A stretch of DNA of 64,000 bases from Kitasatospora sp. NA04385 (GTDB lineage: Bacteria; Actinomycetota; Actinomycetes; Streptomycetales; Streptomycetaceae): NCBI RefSeq assembly GCF_013364235.1, contig NZ_CP054919.1:411276-475275 (forward strand), read 5' to 3'. Position numbers and translations under genes: made by a program. Below the pieces are notes generated by a model. That model was not told the DNA's origin. It worked only from the letters and a program-made list of their open reading frames with translations, and made no database searches. This document shows positions 1-8,285 of this stretch, in pieces (within the stretch, counting starts at the first letter, position 1; each line of letters opens with the position of its first letter).

Positions 1-1
1 G

Positions 2-1075
2 GGCCGCAACCCCGGCGGGATCAAGGACCGCCCCGCGCTGCACATGGTGCGCGCCGCCCGGGAGCGGGGTGAACTGCGGCCCGGAGCAAGGATCGTGGAG
101 TCCACCTCGGGCACCCTCGGGCTGGGCCTGGCGCTGGCCGGGGTCGCCTACGGGCACCCGGTCACGGTGGTCACCGACCCGGAGATCGAGCCGCTGATGA
201 CGGGGCTGCTGGCCGCGCACGGCGCCGAGGTCGTGGTGGTGGACGCCCCGCACCCGGTCGGCGGCTGGCAGCGAGCCCGGCGCGACCGGGTCCGCGAGCT
301 GCTGGCCGCGCACCCCGGTGCCTGGTGCCCGGACCAGTACAACAACCCGGACAACGTGGCCGCGTACCGGCCGCTGGCCCTCGAACTGGCCGCCCAGCTC
401 GGGCGGGTCGACACCCTGGTGGTGAGCGTCGGGACGGGCGGGCACTCGGCGGGCGTCGGCCGGGTGCTGCGCGAGCGCTTCCCCGCGCTGCGGGTGGTGG
501 GCGTGGACACCACCGGGTCCACCATCTTCGGCCAGCCCGCGCTGCCCCGGCTGATGCGCGGGCTGGGCAGCAGCATCCACCCGCGCAACGTCGACCACGC
601 CCTGTTCGACGAGGTGCACTGGGTGGCCGCGCCGGAGGCGGTCTGGGCGGCCCGCGCGCTGGCCACCTCCCGCTACGCCAGCGGCGGTTGGAGCGTCGGC
701 GCGGTCGCCCTGGTGGCCCGCTGGCTGGCCGCCGACGGCGGCCCGGAGCAGCGGATCGCGGCGGTCTTCCCGGACGGCCCGCAGCGCTACGTCGGCACCG
801 TGTTCGACGACGGGTGGTGCCGCGAGCGCGGCCTGCTCGGCCACCGCCCGCCCGAGCGGCCCGAGGAGATCACCCACCCCGGCGAGCGCACCGTCACCCG
901 CTGGACGCGCTGCCGCACCGTCCTGGACCCACTGGCCACCGACCCGCCGACGACCAACCCGCCGACCGCCAATCCGCCGACCACCGACCCGCCGACCGCA
1001 GACCGACCGATCGCGCCCGCCGCCACCGTACCCGCCCGCACCGCGCCCGCCCCGACCGGCCGGGCCGCCCGGTGA
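2..1075 (+). CDS. PLP-dependent cysteine synthase family protein (5' truncated)
   Basis: The frame is open to the left edge, so the N-terminus is missing; 357 residues are visible. The first residues read NPGGIKDRP, where the lysine should be the pyridoxal-phosphate Schiff-base residue. STSGT at about 34-38 matches the substrate loop and [10 protein letters not shown] at about 142 the glycine-rich phosphate loop of cysteine synthases. NPGGIKDRP lacks the serine of the usual NPGGSIKDR, as I recall for a streptomycete subgroup found next to an MFS gene. The C-terminal 45 residues are Thr/Pro-rich and repetitive. The stop overlaps the GTG start of the transporter (GTGA), so the pair is probably translationally coupled. 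Family is secure; substrate is unknown. Confidence 0.88.
   Translation, partial: GRNPGGIKDRPALHMVRAARERGELRPGARIVESTSGTLGLGLALAGVAYGHPVTVVTDPEIEPLMTGLLAAHGAEVVVVDAPHPVGGWQRARRDRVRELLAAHPGAWCPDQYNNPDNVAAYRPLALELAAQLGRVDTLVVSVGTGGHSAGVGRVLRERFPALRVVGVDTTGSTIFGQPALPRLMRGLGSSIHPRNVDHALFDEVHWVAAPEAVWAARALATSRYASGGWSVGAVALVARWLAADGGPEQRIAAVFPDGPQRYVGTVFDDGWCRERGLLGHRPPERPEEITHPGERTVTRWTRCRTVLDPLATDPPTTNPPTANPPTTDPPTADRPIAPAATVPARTAPAPTGRAAR
938..997 (+). repeat. 15-bp tandem repeat, 4 copies, inside a gene end
   Basis: Four imperfect copies of accgacccgccgacc encode a PPTxx-type tail at the C-terminus of the cysteine-synthase-like protein. The unit is a multiple of three, so copy changes keep the frame. 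Confidence 0.8.
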
Positions 1076-2334
1076 GGGCGCTGTGGCGGCAGACCCGCTC
1101 CTTCGGCCCCACCGCCCGGCTGCTGATGGCCAACCAGTTCGCCATCAACCTGGCGTTCTACATGCTGATGCCGTACCTGGCCGCCCACCTCGCCGACGAC
1201 CTCGGGCTGGCCGCCTGGACGGTCGGCCTGGTGCTGGGCGTGCGCAACCTCTCCCAGCAGGGCATGTTCCTGGTCGGCGGGACGCTCGCCGACCGCTTCG
1301 GGCCGCGCGGCCCGATCATCGCCGGGTGCCTGCTGCGCACCGCCGGGTTCGCGCTGCTCGGCCGGGTCGACTCGCTGCCCGCGCTGCTCGCCGCGTCCGC
1401 CGCCACCGGTTTCGCGGGCGCCCTGTTCAACCCGGCGGTGCGGGCGTACCTGGCCGCCGAGGCGGGTGAGCGCCGGATCGACGCGTTCGCCGTGTTCAAC
1501 GTGTACTACCAGGCGGGCATGCTGCTCGGCCCGCTGGTCGGACTCGCCCTGCTGGCCGTCGACTTCGCGGCGGTGTGCACGGTGGCCGCGACGGTCTTCG
1601 CGGCGCTGACCGTGCTCCAGTGGCGGGCCCTGCCGCCGCACCGGGGGCCGCGGGAGCAGCGGGGCGAGGGCGTGCTCGCGCAGTGGCGCACGGTGGTCGC
1701 GAACCGGCCGTTCCTGCTGTTCTCGGGGGCGATGATCGGCTCGTACGTGCTGACCTTCCAGGTCTACCTGGCGCTCCCGCTGGCCGCCGGGCTCGCCCTC
1801 GACGGCGGTGGCGGGAGCGGGAGCGCGGTCACCACGGGCCTGTTCACCGTCTCGGCGGCCGTCGCGGTGGCCGGGCAGCTGCGGCTGACCGGCTGGGTGG
1901 GACGGGTCTGGACGCCGTCCGCCGCGCTGGTGCGCGGGCTGGCCGCGATGGGGGCCGCCTTCCTGCCGCTGGCGGCGTTCCCGTGGGCGGGGCCGGGGCT
2001 GCGGCTGGCGGCGCTGGGCGTGGCGGTGGCGGTGCTGGCGGCGGCGGGCGCGGTGGTCTACCCGTTCGAGATGGACACCGTGGTGGTGCTCTCCGGCGGC
2101 CGCCTGGTCGCCACCCACTACGGCCTGTACAACACGGTCTCCGGGCTCGGCATCACGCTCGGCAACCTGGGCGTCGGCGCGCTGTGGGACCACGGGGTCC
2201 GCCACCACGCCCTGTACCTGCCGTGGCTGGTCCTGGCCGCCACCGGGCTGGCCTGCGCGGCGGCCGTCCACCGCCTCTCCCGGGCCGGGCTGCTCCGCCC
2301 GGCGGCGCGGCAGCCGGTCCCGGTACCGGCCTGA
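1072..2334 (+). CDS. MFS transporter
   Basis: Integral membrane protein of 420 residues with about twelve hydrophobic segments, the usual length of the major facilitator superfamily. The loop after the second segment contains [11 protein letters not shown], matching the MFS motif A (GxLaDrxGrr). The GTG at 1072 overlaps the upstream stop by 4 bp and gives a start just before the first membrane segment. Coupling to a cysteine-synthase-like enzyme suggests export of an amino-acid-derived product or related metabolite; that is inference. About 137 bp without an evident gene follow. Confidence 0.9.
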   Translation: MRALWRQTRSFGPTARLLMANQFAINLAFYMLMPYLAAHLADDLGLAAWTVGLVLGVRNLSQQGMFLVGGTLADRFGPRGPIIAGCLLRTAGFALLGRVDSLPALLAASAATGFAGALFNPAVRAYLAAEAGERRIDAFAVFNVYYQAGMLLGPLVGLALLAVDFAAVCTVAATVFAALTVLQWRALPPHRGPREQRGEGVLAQWRTVVANRPFLLFSGAMIGSYVLTFQVYLALPLAAGLALDGGGGSGSAVTTGLFTVSAAVAVAGQLRLTGWVGRVWTPSAALVRGLAAMGAAFLPLAAFPWAGPGLRLAALGVAVAVLAAAGAVVYPFEMDTVVVLSGGRLVATHYGLYNTVSGLGITLGNLGVGALWDHGVRHHALYLPWLVLAATGLACAAAVHRLSRAGLLRPAARQPVPVPA

Positions 2335-2471
2335 GCCCCCGCCCGGCCGTCCCGCCGCCCCACCAACCGTCCCACCGACCGCTCCGGCCGACCGCCCCAC
2401 CGGGCGGACCCGCCCGAGGTTCGGGAGGGTGGGACGAGCGCGGGGGCCGAGGACGGCGGAGGTGACCGACG

Positions 2472-3725
2472 ATGGGCCACGACGAGGAGGCCGCGGCCGG
2501 GGCCGCGGTGCTCGGCCTGCTGGAGGGCTCGCACCGGGCCGGGCCCCGGGACGTCCCGGGGCTGGTGCGGGACGCGGCCCGGCGGCTGGGCCTGACCGGT
2601 GCCTGGATCTACCTGGCCGACGTGCAGGAGAAGTGCCTGACCGCGCTGCCCGTCCCGCCGGAGGACCCCTCGCTGACCGGCCCGTCCGGCCCCGGGGTGC
2701 TGGACGTGGACAACTCGCTGGCCGGCCGCGCCTACCGCACCGAGAGCACCTGCACCGGCGGCGAGGCGGGCACCGGCACCGGCACCGACGCGGGCGCGGG
2801 TGTCGGCGCGGTGGGCTGGGTGCCGCTCGTGGACGGCATCGGGCGCCTGGGGGTGCTCCAGGTCACCGCGCCGGTGCTCGACGGCGCCCGGCTGGCCTCC
2901 TGCCGGGCGCTGGCCGACGCGACCGCGCTGCTGATCGCCGCCCGGACGCCGTTCAGCGACCTGCTGGTGCGCACCGGCCGCCGTCGGCCGATGACGCTGC
3001 AGGCCGAGCTGGTCCGGGCGTTCCTGCCGCCCCGGACGATCGGCAGCCGCCGGGTCACCTCCAGCGCGGTGCTGGAGCCCGCCTACGACATCGGCGGCGA
3101 CGCCTTCGACCACAACCTGGCCGACCGCCACCTGCACCTGACCATGGTCGACGCGATGGGCCACGACCTGGCGTCCGGGGGGTCCAGCGCCGTCGCCGTC
3201 GCGGCCTGCCGCTCCACCCGCCGGACCGGCGGCACCCTGGCCGACATCGCCGGGGCCGTCGACGCCGCGCTCACCCGGTGGATCCCGGACCGCCTGCTGA
3301 CCTGCGTGATCGCCGACCTGGACCTCGACACCGGCGCCCTGTCCTGGATCAACTGCGGCCACCCGACGCCGCTGCTGATCCGCCGCGGCCGGATCGTCCC
3401 CCGGGCCCTGGAGCGCCCCGTCCACCCGCCGCTCGGCCTGCCCGAGGGCCTCCCGCGCACCGCGCCGACCGTGCACACCGCGCGCCTGGAGCCGGGCGAC
3501 CAGCTGCTGGTGCACTCCGACGGGGTGACCGAGGGGCGGGACGCGGACGGCGTCCCGTTCGGCGAGGAGCGGCTGGTCGACGTGGTCTCCCGGGCGATGG
3601 CCGACGGCCTGCCCGCCCCGGAGGCGCTGCGCCGGCTGGTCCGGCGGGTCACCGCGCACCAGGGCGACCGGCTGCGGGACGACGCCACCGTGCTGCTCGC
3701 CGCCTGGCACCCGGCCGGGGCCTGA
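2472..3725 (+). CDS. GAF-like/SpoIIE-type PP2C serine phosphatase
   Basis: Cytoplasmic 417-residue protein. Residues 1-150 look like a GAF-type sensor and about 175-415 are a SpoIIE/RsbU-type PP2C domain. Metal-binding signatures are AYDIGGDAFDH, VDAMGHDL, NCGHPTPLL, HSDGVTEGRD and RDDATVLL. This family dephosphorylates STAS-domain anti-sigma antagonists. The ATG at 2472 is preceded by ggagg about 10 bp upstream. It stands alone, followed by DUF6458. The partner STAS protein is not identifiable from position. Confidence 0.88.
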   Translation: MGHDEEAAAGAAVLGLLEGSHRAGPRDVPGLVRDAARRLGLTGAWIYLADVQEKCLTALPVPPEDPSLTGPSGPGVLDVDNSLAGRAYRTESTCTGGEAGTGTGTDAGAGVGAVGWVPLVDGIGRLGVLQVTAPVLDGARLASCRALADATALLIAARTPFSDLLVRTGRRRPMTLQAELVRAFLPPRTIGSRRVTSSAVLEPAYDIGGDAFDHNLADRHLHLTMVDAMGHDLASGGSSAVAVAACRSTRRTGGTLADIAGAVDAALTRWIPDRLLTCVIADLDLDTGALSWINCGHPTPLLIRRGRIVPRALERPVHPPLGLPEGLPRTAPTVHTARLEPGDQLLVHSDGVTEGRDADGVPFGEERLVDVVSRAMADGLPAPEALRRLVRRVTAHQGDRLRDDATVLLAAWHPAGA

Positions 3726-3779
3726 ACCCGCCACCCGACCGGGGCCTGAACCAGCCCCCGGCCCGGGGAACCGGGCGCC

Positions 3780-3811
3780 GGGCGGCCGGGCGGCCGGGCG
3801 GCCGGGCGGCC
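3780..3811 (+). repeat. 8-bp tandem repeat gggcggcc, 4 copies
   Basis: Four exact copies of gggcggcc sit in the intergenic region after the phosphatase stop. Each unit is itself mostly self-complementary (ggcc), so the block could fold. Confidence 0.85.
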
Positions 3812-3842
3812 GACGCGGCGTCAGGGTGCGGGCGCGGAGCGG

Positions 3843-3867
3843 GAATCCTCCGGCGGGTCGGGGGTAG
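3843..3867 (+). promoter_or_regulatory. sigma-B-type promoter candidate for DUF6458
   Basis: GAAT, then 15 nt, then GGGTAG, 53 bp before the start of the small membrane gene. This resembles the streptomycete sigma-B/sigma-H pattern GNNT-N14-16-GGGTAY, with G in the last position. Found by eye. Confidence 0.4.
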
Positions 3868-3919
3868 ACGCCGGGCGGCCCCGGTCGAGGGGCGAGGCGA
3901 CTCGGTGACGGAGGCGATC

Positions 3920-4144
3920 ATGGGACTCGGTGGCTGCATCATCCTGCTGGCGGTAGGGGCGATCCTGGCTTTCGGCGTGCACTGGCACCTGGCGGGTGTC
4001 AACCTCACGGTGGTCGGCGTCGTGCTGATGGCGGCGGGCCTGATCGGCGTGGTGGTGTACGCGCGGGTGCTGGGCCGCCGCCGCTACCTCGGGCGCGGCG
4101 TGGACGAGGTGGTGGTGGAGGAGCACCGCCGCGACATGCTGTGA
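3920..4144 (+). CDS. DUF6458 family small membrane protein
   Basis: 74 residues with two membrane segments (about 4-20 and 29-48) followed by a basic patch RRRYLGRG and an acidic VVVEEHRR tail. It matches the actinobacterial DUF6458 pattern (MGxGG, two helices, charged tail). ATG 3920 has ggagg at 3910-3914 with 5-nt spacing; an in-frame GTG at 3905 lacks a comparable site. Function unknown. The upstream GAAT-N15-GGGTAG element suggests stress expression (inference). It converges on csbD across a strong shared hairpin. Confidence 0.85.
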   Translation: MGLGGCIILLAVGAILAFGVHWHLAGVNLTVVGVVLMAAGLIGVVVYARVLGRRRYLGRGVDEVVVEEHRRDML

Positions 4145-4160
4145 CCGGCCGGAGCGACGG

Positions 4161-4202
4161 CGGAGGGGGCCCGGACCGGGGAAACGGTCCGGGCCCCCTC
4201 CG
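4161..4202. terminator. Bidirectional hairpin terminator
   Basis: Perfect 18-bp inverted repeat (4161-4178 and 4185-4202) with a 6-nt loop, between the convergent DUF6458 and csbD genes. There is no U-tract, as is usual in high-GC actinomycetes. Confidence 0.85.
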
Positions 4203-4224
4203 GTTGGTCGGGGCGGTCGGCTGA

Positions 4225-4416
4225 TCAGTCCTTGAAGGCGTCCTTGGCCTTCTCGCCGGCCTGCTTGAGGTCGCCCTTGGCCTTGTCGGCCTTGCCCTCG
4301 GCCTCCAGGCGCTCGTTGCCGACGGCCTTGCCCGTGGCTTCCTTCGCGGTGCCCTTGAGCTTGTCGCCGGTGTTCTTGACCTTGTCACCCATGCCCATCA
4401 CGGCCTCCTGAGCCAT
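4225..4416 (-). CDS. CsbD family stress protein
   Basis: 63-residue hydrophilic, Lys/Glu/Ala-rich protein containing GMGDKVKNTGDKLKG and KDAFKD, typical of CsbD (general stress proteins of unknown function, about 60-70 residues). The frame is complete, with ATG at 4416. A possible sigma-B-type promoter lies 26-50 bp upstream. It shares a hairpin terminator with the convergent DUF6458 gene. Confidence 0.93.
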   Translation of the reverse strand: MAQEAVMGMGDKVKNTGDKLKGTAKEATGKAVGNERLEAEGKADKAKGDLKQAGEKAKDAFKD

Positions 4417-4441
4417 CGTTCCGTCACTGACGCAGTTCCGT

Positions 4442-4466
4442 ATGCCCGGCTTGTCCGAAAAGATTC
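4442..4466 (-). promoter_or_regulatory. sigma-B-type promoter candidate for csbD
   Basis: On the minus strand: GAAT, 15 nt, GGGCAT, leaving an untranslated leader of roughly 18-20 nt before the csbD ATG. One mismatch to GNNT-N14-16-GGGTAY. CsbD homologues belong to general stress regulons, which supports the assignment. Confidence 0.45.
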
Positions 4467-4524
4467 CTCCCGGTCCGGCCCGACCGCTCAGGCCCGACCG
4501 GCCCGACCGCTCAGGCCCGGCCGC

Positions 4525-5396
4525 TCAGGCCAGCTCGCGCGGCACCGGCATCGCCCACCGGATCGCCCGCACCACGGCCAGGCCCAGCGGGCGGACCGCG
4601 GCGGCGGTGAGCGGGTCGGCCGGCAGGCCAGCAGGGCCCGGTGCTCGGGGGCGGGCAGGCCGGTGGCCGCGGCCGCCAGCGCGCCGTAGGCGGGGCGGAC
4701 GGCCCACGGCAGCGGCGGGTGCAGCAGCAGGAAGCGGGCGGCTTCGCGGGCCTCGGCCGTCCTGGCGAGTTCGGGCCGGTAGGAGCGGAGCACCGCGTCG
4801 AGGTCCGCGCGGCTGCGCGGCGGCTCCTCGACGCCGAGGGCGGCGGCGACCTCCGCGGTGTCCGCCACGTAGGCGTCGCAGCCCGCCGGATCGAGCGGCG
4901 CGGCCCCGTACGCCTGGTGGGCGCGCAGGAAGCTGTCGGTCTCGGCCGCGTGCACCCAGGCCAGCAGGTGCGGGTCGTCGGCCCGGTAGCGGCGGCCGTC
5001 CGCCGTGGTGCCGCGGATGCGGGCGTGCACGGCGCGGACCCGGTCCACCGCGGCCTGCGCGTCCCGCGCGGTGCCGAAGGTGGTGACGGCGAGGAAGGTG
5101 CTGGTGCGCTGGAGCCTGCCCCACGGGTCGCCGCGGTAGCCGGAGTGCGCGGCGACGGCGGCCATCGCCGACGGGTGCAGCGACTGGACCAGGAGCGCGG
5201 CGAGCCCGCCGACGAACATCGAGGCGTCGCCGTGCACCGTCCGGATCGGCCGGTCCGGGCCGAACCAGCGCGGCCCCGGGGTGCCGTGGATGCGCTGCCG
5301 GACGGCCGGGCCCCGCGGCCCGGCCACCTTGGCGAACAGGGCCGCGCCGAGCCGTTCCCGCGGACCGGGTCGGTCCGCGCCGCGCTCCGCGTCCAT
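4525..5396 (-). pseudogene. Oxygenase MpaB/DUF2236 family gene, frameshifted near 4627
   Basis: From ATG 5396 (MDAERGADRPG) the frame reads a DUF2236-like protein for about 255 residues. It contains VHGDASMFVGG, LLVQSLHPSAMAAV, GRLQRTSTFLAVTTFG and WVHAAETDSFL. Near minus-strand ctgctggcctg (4624-4634) the reading becomes Arg/Pro/Trp-rich nonsense, while the adjacent frame continues sensibly (GLPADPLTAAAVRPLG, WAMPVPRELA) to a stop at 4525-4527. Adding one base makes the span 873 nt, a whole number of codons (290 aa). Either the gene has a 1-nt deletion or the sequence has an error here. The family is expected to bind haem in an all-helical fold; its substrate is unknown. Confidence 0.75.
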
Positions 5397-5520
5397 GCCC
5401 TCCACGGTAGCCGGGCCGCGGGCCGGACGGGCCGTCCCATCCGTCCGCCGGGCCCGCTCCGAATGGGTACCGGCCGGAGAGCGAAGGCAGCCGGAGGCAG
5501 CCGAGGGCAGGAGGAGCGCG

Positions 5521-6792
5521 GTGGACACGAACGGTGCGGTGGACGTGGCGGTGGTGGGGGCCGGGCTGGCCGGTCTGGCCTGTGCGCTGGACGTCGCGGC
5601 GGCGGGGGGGCGGGTGCGGCTGCTGGAGGCGGCGGACGCGGTGGGCGGGCGGATGCGGACCGACCTGCGTGACGGCTTCCGGCTGGACCGGGGCTTCCAG
5701 GTGTTCAACACCTCCTACCCGCAGGTGCGCCGCCGCCTCGCGCTGCGCCCGCTGCGCCTGCGGCCGTTCACCCCGGGCTTCGCCCTGGTCGGTCCGGCGG
5801 GCCGCCGCCTGGTGGTCGACCCGCTGCGCCGTCCGGGCCTGGCGGGCGATCTGCTGGGCGGGCGGGTGCTGCCGGCCCGGGACGCGGCCGTGCTCGGCGC
5901 GCTGACCGTGCGGGACGCCCTGCTGCCCGCCGCGCTGCTGCGGCGCGGGCGCGAGGTGTCGACGGCGGCGGCGCTGCGCCGGGCGGGCGTCTCGACGGCG
6001 ACCGTCGACGGGGTGCTGCGGCCGTTCCTGGCCGGGGTCTTCCTGGAGGACGGGCTGACCACCTCCGCCCGGGTGTTCCACCTGTACTGGCGCAGCATGG
6101 TGCGCGGCACGCTCGCGCTCCCGGCGGCGGGCATCGGGGCGGTCCCGGCCGCGCTGGCCGCGCTGCTGCCCCCGGGGGTGCTGGAGCTGGAGGCCCCGGT
6201 CGCCGGGGTGCACGAGGGCGGGGTGCTGCTGGCGGACGGCCGGGAACTGGCGGCGCGCCGCGTGGTGGTGGCCACCGAGCCGGGGGCGGCCGCGGCGCTG
6301 CTGCCCGGCTTCCCGCTGCCGCCGACCCGCGCGGTGACGACCTTCTACCACGCCGCGGAGCGCAGCCCGCTGGCCGCTCCGACGCTGCTGGTGGACGGCG
6401 GGCGCCGGGTGCTGAACTCGGTGGTGCTCTCGGAGGTGGTGCCGGGCTGCGCGCCGCCGGGGCTGGCGCTGGTGTCGACCTCGGTGCTCGGCGTCACCGC
6501 CGAGGAGCGGTCGGTGCGCGCCCGGCTGGCGGAGCTGTACGAGTGCGACACCTCGGGCTGGGAGCCGCTGGCCGCGTACCGGATTCCGGGCGCGCTGCCG
6601 GCGATGCCCGCCCCGCACCCGCTGACCCGCAGCACCCGGTGGGCGCCCGGCCGGTACGTGTGCGGCGACCACCGGGCCACCGGTTCGGTGCAGGGGGCGC
6701 TGGCGTCGGGGGCGCGGGCGGCCCGCGAGGTGCTGGCCGACCTGGCGGCGGGGCGGGACACCCGCCCGGGCCGGGTGGCGTTCGCCGGGTGA
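5521..6792 (+). CDS. FAD-dependent amine-oxidase-like oxidoreductase
   Basis: 423 residues with an N-terminal dinucleotide fold VVGAGLAGLACAL (about 10-22), the E of LLEAADAVGGR binding the FAD ribose, and a C-terminal FAD-contact segment VCGDHRATGSVQGAL with a following helix. This is the NAD(P)/FAD amine oxidase (phytoene desaturase-like) architecture. GTG 5521 follows aggagg at 5509-5514, 6-nt spacing. It diverges from the DUF2236 gene. Substrate cannot be told from sequence. Confidence 0.88.
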   Translation: MDTNGAVDVAVVGAGLAGLACALDVAAAGGRVRLLEAADAVGGRMRTDLRDGFRLDRGFQVFNTSYPQVRRRLALRPLRLRPFTPGFALVGPAGRRLVVDPLRRPGLAGDLLGGRVLPARDAAVLGALTVRDALLPAALLRRGREVSTAAALRRAGVSTATVDGVLRPFLAGVFLEDGLTTSARVFHLYWRSMVRGTLALPAAGIGAVPAALAALLPPGVLELEAPVAGVHEGGVLLADGRELAARRVVVATEPGAAAALLPGFPLPPTRAVTTFYHAAERSPLAAPTLLVDGGRRVLNSVVLSEVVPGCAPPGLALVSTSVLGVTAEERSVRARLAELYECDTSGWEPLAAYRIPGALPAMPAPHPLTRSTRWAPGRYVCGDHRATGSVQGALASGARAAREVLADLAAGRDTRPGRVAFAG

Positions 6793-7041
6793 GCGGGCGG
6801 CGGACACCGGCCCGGCCGGGTCGGCGGGGCCGGTGAGGTCGGCGGGGTCGGCGGGGTCGGCCGGGCAGCCGGTCGGGCTCGCGGCGGCGGGGCACGGTGC
6901 CGCGGGCAGCTCGGCCGCCGGGCCGGGTTCGAGGAAGGGCGAGGCGGTGGCCGGCGCGGGCCGCTGCCCGTCGCGGGGGCGCAGCGGCTGCTGGGTGGCG
7001 GTCTCGGAGAAGGGCTGCCACAGCGGGCGGCGGTCGGTGTC
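6793..7041 (-). other. Coding-like stretch, possible leaderless hypothetical gene
   Basis: This 250-bp stretch has no recognised gene. On the minus strand, the frame from ATG 7041 has strongly G/C-ending codons and reads MDTDRRPLWQPF, then a Pro/Ala-rich peptide. CAGACT followed by 6 nt and the ATG looks like a -10 box of a leaderless gene. No minus-strand stop occurs before the convergent oxidoreductase, so the 3' end is undefined and the frame would run antisense through that gene. Treat as a candidate only. Confidence 0.25.
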
Positions 7042-7114
7042 CATGTGCCCAGTCTGACCTGCCGTCACCGATCGAATCCTCTGATTTTTTTCCGGCGCAC
7101 CGGGCGCGGGGCGT

Positions 7115-7650
7115 TCAGAGCGCGAAGGTGACCCGGATGCGCTTGCCCCCGGCGGGCAGCGGCACGACGTGGCAGGTCGCGGCGAGGGCCTGGACGATGG
7201 CCCAGCCGCGGCCGCCGGTGGTGGCGGGGTCGCGGTCGTGCAGCGGCTGGACGACGGGGTGGCGGTCGTCGCCGTCCTCGACGTCGACGACCAGTTCGGT
7301 GCCGCCGGGGCCGAGCCGGGCGTCGAAGCGGGTCAGGCCGCCGCCGTGGTGCAGCGCGTTGGCGATGAGTTCGGTGACCGCGAGTTGCGCGTCGGCCAGC
7401 GCCCGGCCGCCGGGGTGTCCGGCCGCCGCCAGCAGCCGGGCCAGGGCGGCGCGGGCCTGCCCGGCCGTCCGCACGGGCGCGGGGCGGGCTCGGGCGCGGA
7501 CACGACCACGGGCTCGGGCGCGGATCCGGCCGCGGGCTCGCGCGCGTACCCGGGCGACGGCTCGGCCGGGGCGGGGTGCACCGCCGGGGCGAACGGGGCG
7601 GCGGGAGCGGCGGCGGCCAGGGTGGGCGGCCGGGCTTCTCGGTGGGGCAT
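7115..7650 (-). pseudogene. GHKL ATP-binding anti-sigma kinase, probable frameshift near 7482
   Basis: The C-terminal 119 residues form an RsbW/SpoIIAB-like GHKL ATPase: AVTELIANALHHG (N box), VVDVEDGDDRHP (G1), GGRGWAIVQALA (G2) and GGKRIRVTF. That frame has no good start; the GTG at 7474 lacks a ribosome site. ATG 7650, with gagg 5 nt upstream, opens a different frame with coding-like codons (MPHREARPPTLAAAA, then Pro/Glu-rich). The two frames meet at a run of four G on the plus strand (7481-7484). One added base gives 537 nt, 178 codons. So either a 1-nt deletion or a sequencing error, as in the DUF2236 gene. Expected role: kinase of a STAS partner, perhaps the one encoded just upstream at 7763. 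Confidence 0.7.
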
Positions 7651-7762
7651 GGCGACCTCAATCGTCTACGGCACGGTCGTGCCGGCCGGCGAGGCCGGGC
7701 GGAGGGATCTGAGGGCTTGTGCCCCGCGAGGGGCGGATGATGCGGCGCGTTCGGGCTCCGGG

Positions 7763-8149
7763 TCAGCCGGAGCCGGTGTCGTGCGGGTCACGCCGGAGGA
7801 GTTCGCCGGCCGCCGCCAGGGCCAGCGGCAGGCTGTCGGCGACGGTGAAGTAGCCGTCGGTGGCGGTGATCTCCAGCAGGCGCCGCAGTGCGGGCCCGAG
7901 CGGTCCGAGCAGGACCAGCGCGCCGTCCGCCGCCTCCATCCGCTGCTGGGCCAGGACCAGGGTCCGCAGGGTGGAGGAGTCGGCGAAGGTGACCCCCGAG
8001 ACGTCCAGGACGAGGGCTCCGGTGCTGCGGGCGACGGCGGCGTCCACCGTGGCGGCGAGTTCGCGCTCGCTGTCGTGGTCGAGGTCGCCGCGCAGGTGCA
8101 GCACCGTCGTTCCGGGCGGCCCTGGGGTGTGGTCGGTCATGGCGGTCAT
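7763..8149 (-). CDS. STAS domain anti-sigma factor antagonist
   Basis: 128 residues from ATG 8149 (or 125 from ATG 8140; neither has a clear ribosome site). A single STAS domain with VLHLRGDLDH at the start and VTFADSSTLRTLV, whose DSS serine is the likely phosphorylation site. Family proteins bind GHKL anti-sigma kinases when unphosphorylated. It lies upstream of, and in the same direction as, the (apparently frameshifted) GHKL kinase at 7115-7650, a typical antagonist-kinase pair. Confidence 0.88.
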   Translation of the reverse strand: MTAMTDHTPGPPGTTVLHLRGDLDHDSERELAATVDAAVARSTGALVLDVSGVTFADSSTLRTLVLAQQRMEAADGALVLLGPLGPALRRLLEITATDGYFTVADSLPLALAAAGELLRRDPHDTGSG

Positions 8150-8285
8150 GCTAGCCAACCGTGCGGACGGGGCCGACGGTTGCCCTGCCCGGGAGCGGGC
8201 ATCCGTCCGGGGCCGGGGCCGTGACCCGGCACAATTGGGTGACGGTGCCGCGTCCGGCGGCGCCGGGGCGGAGGAAGGGAGCCCG

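Noticed and set aside
4525..7068. 847-codon open frame on the minus strand
   Set aside because: Most of it is the antisense of the FAD oxidoreductase (5521-6792). Only its 3' end (true C-terminus of the DUF2236 gene) and perhaps its first 80 codons have coding character.
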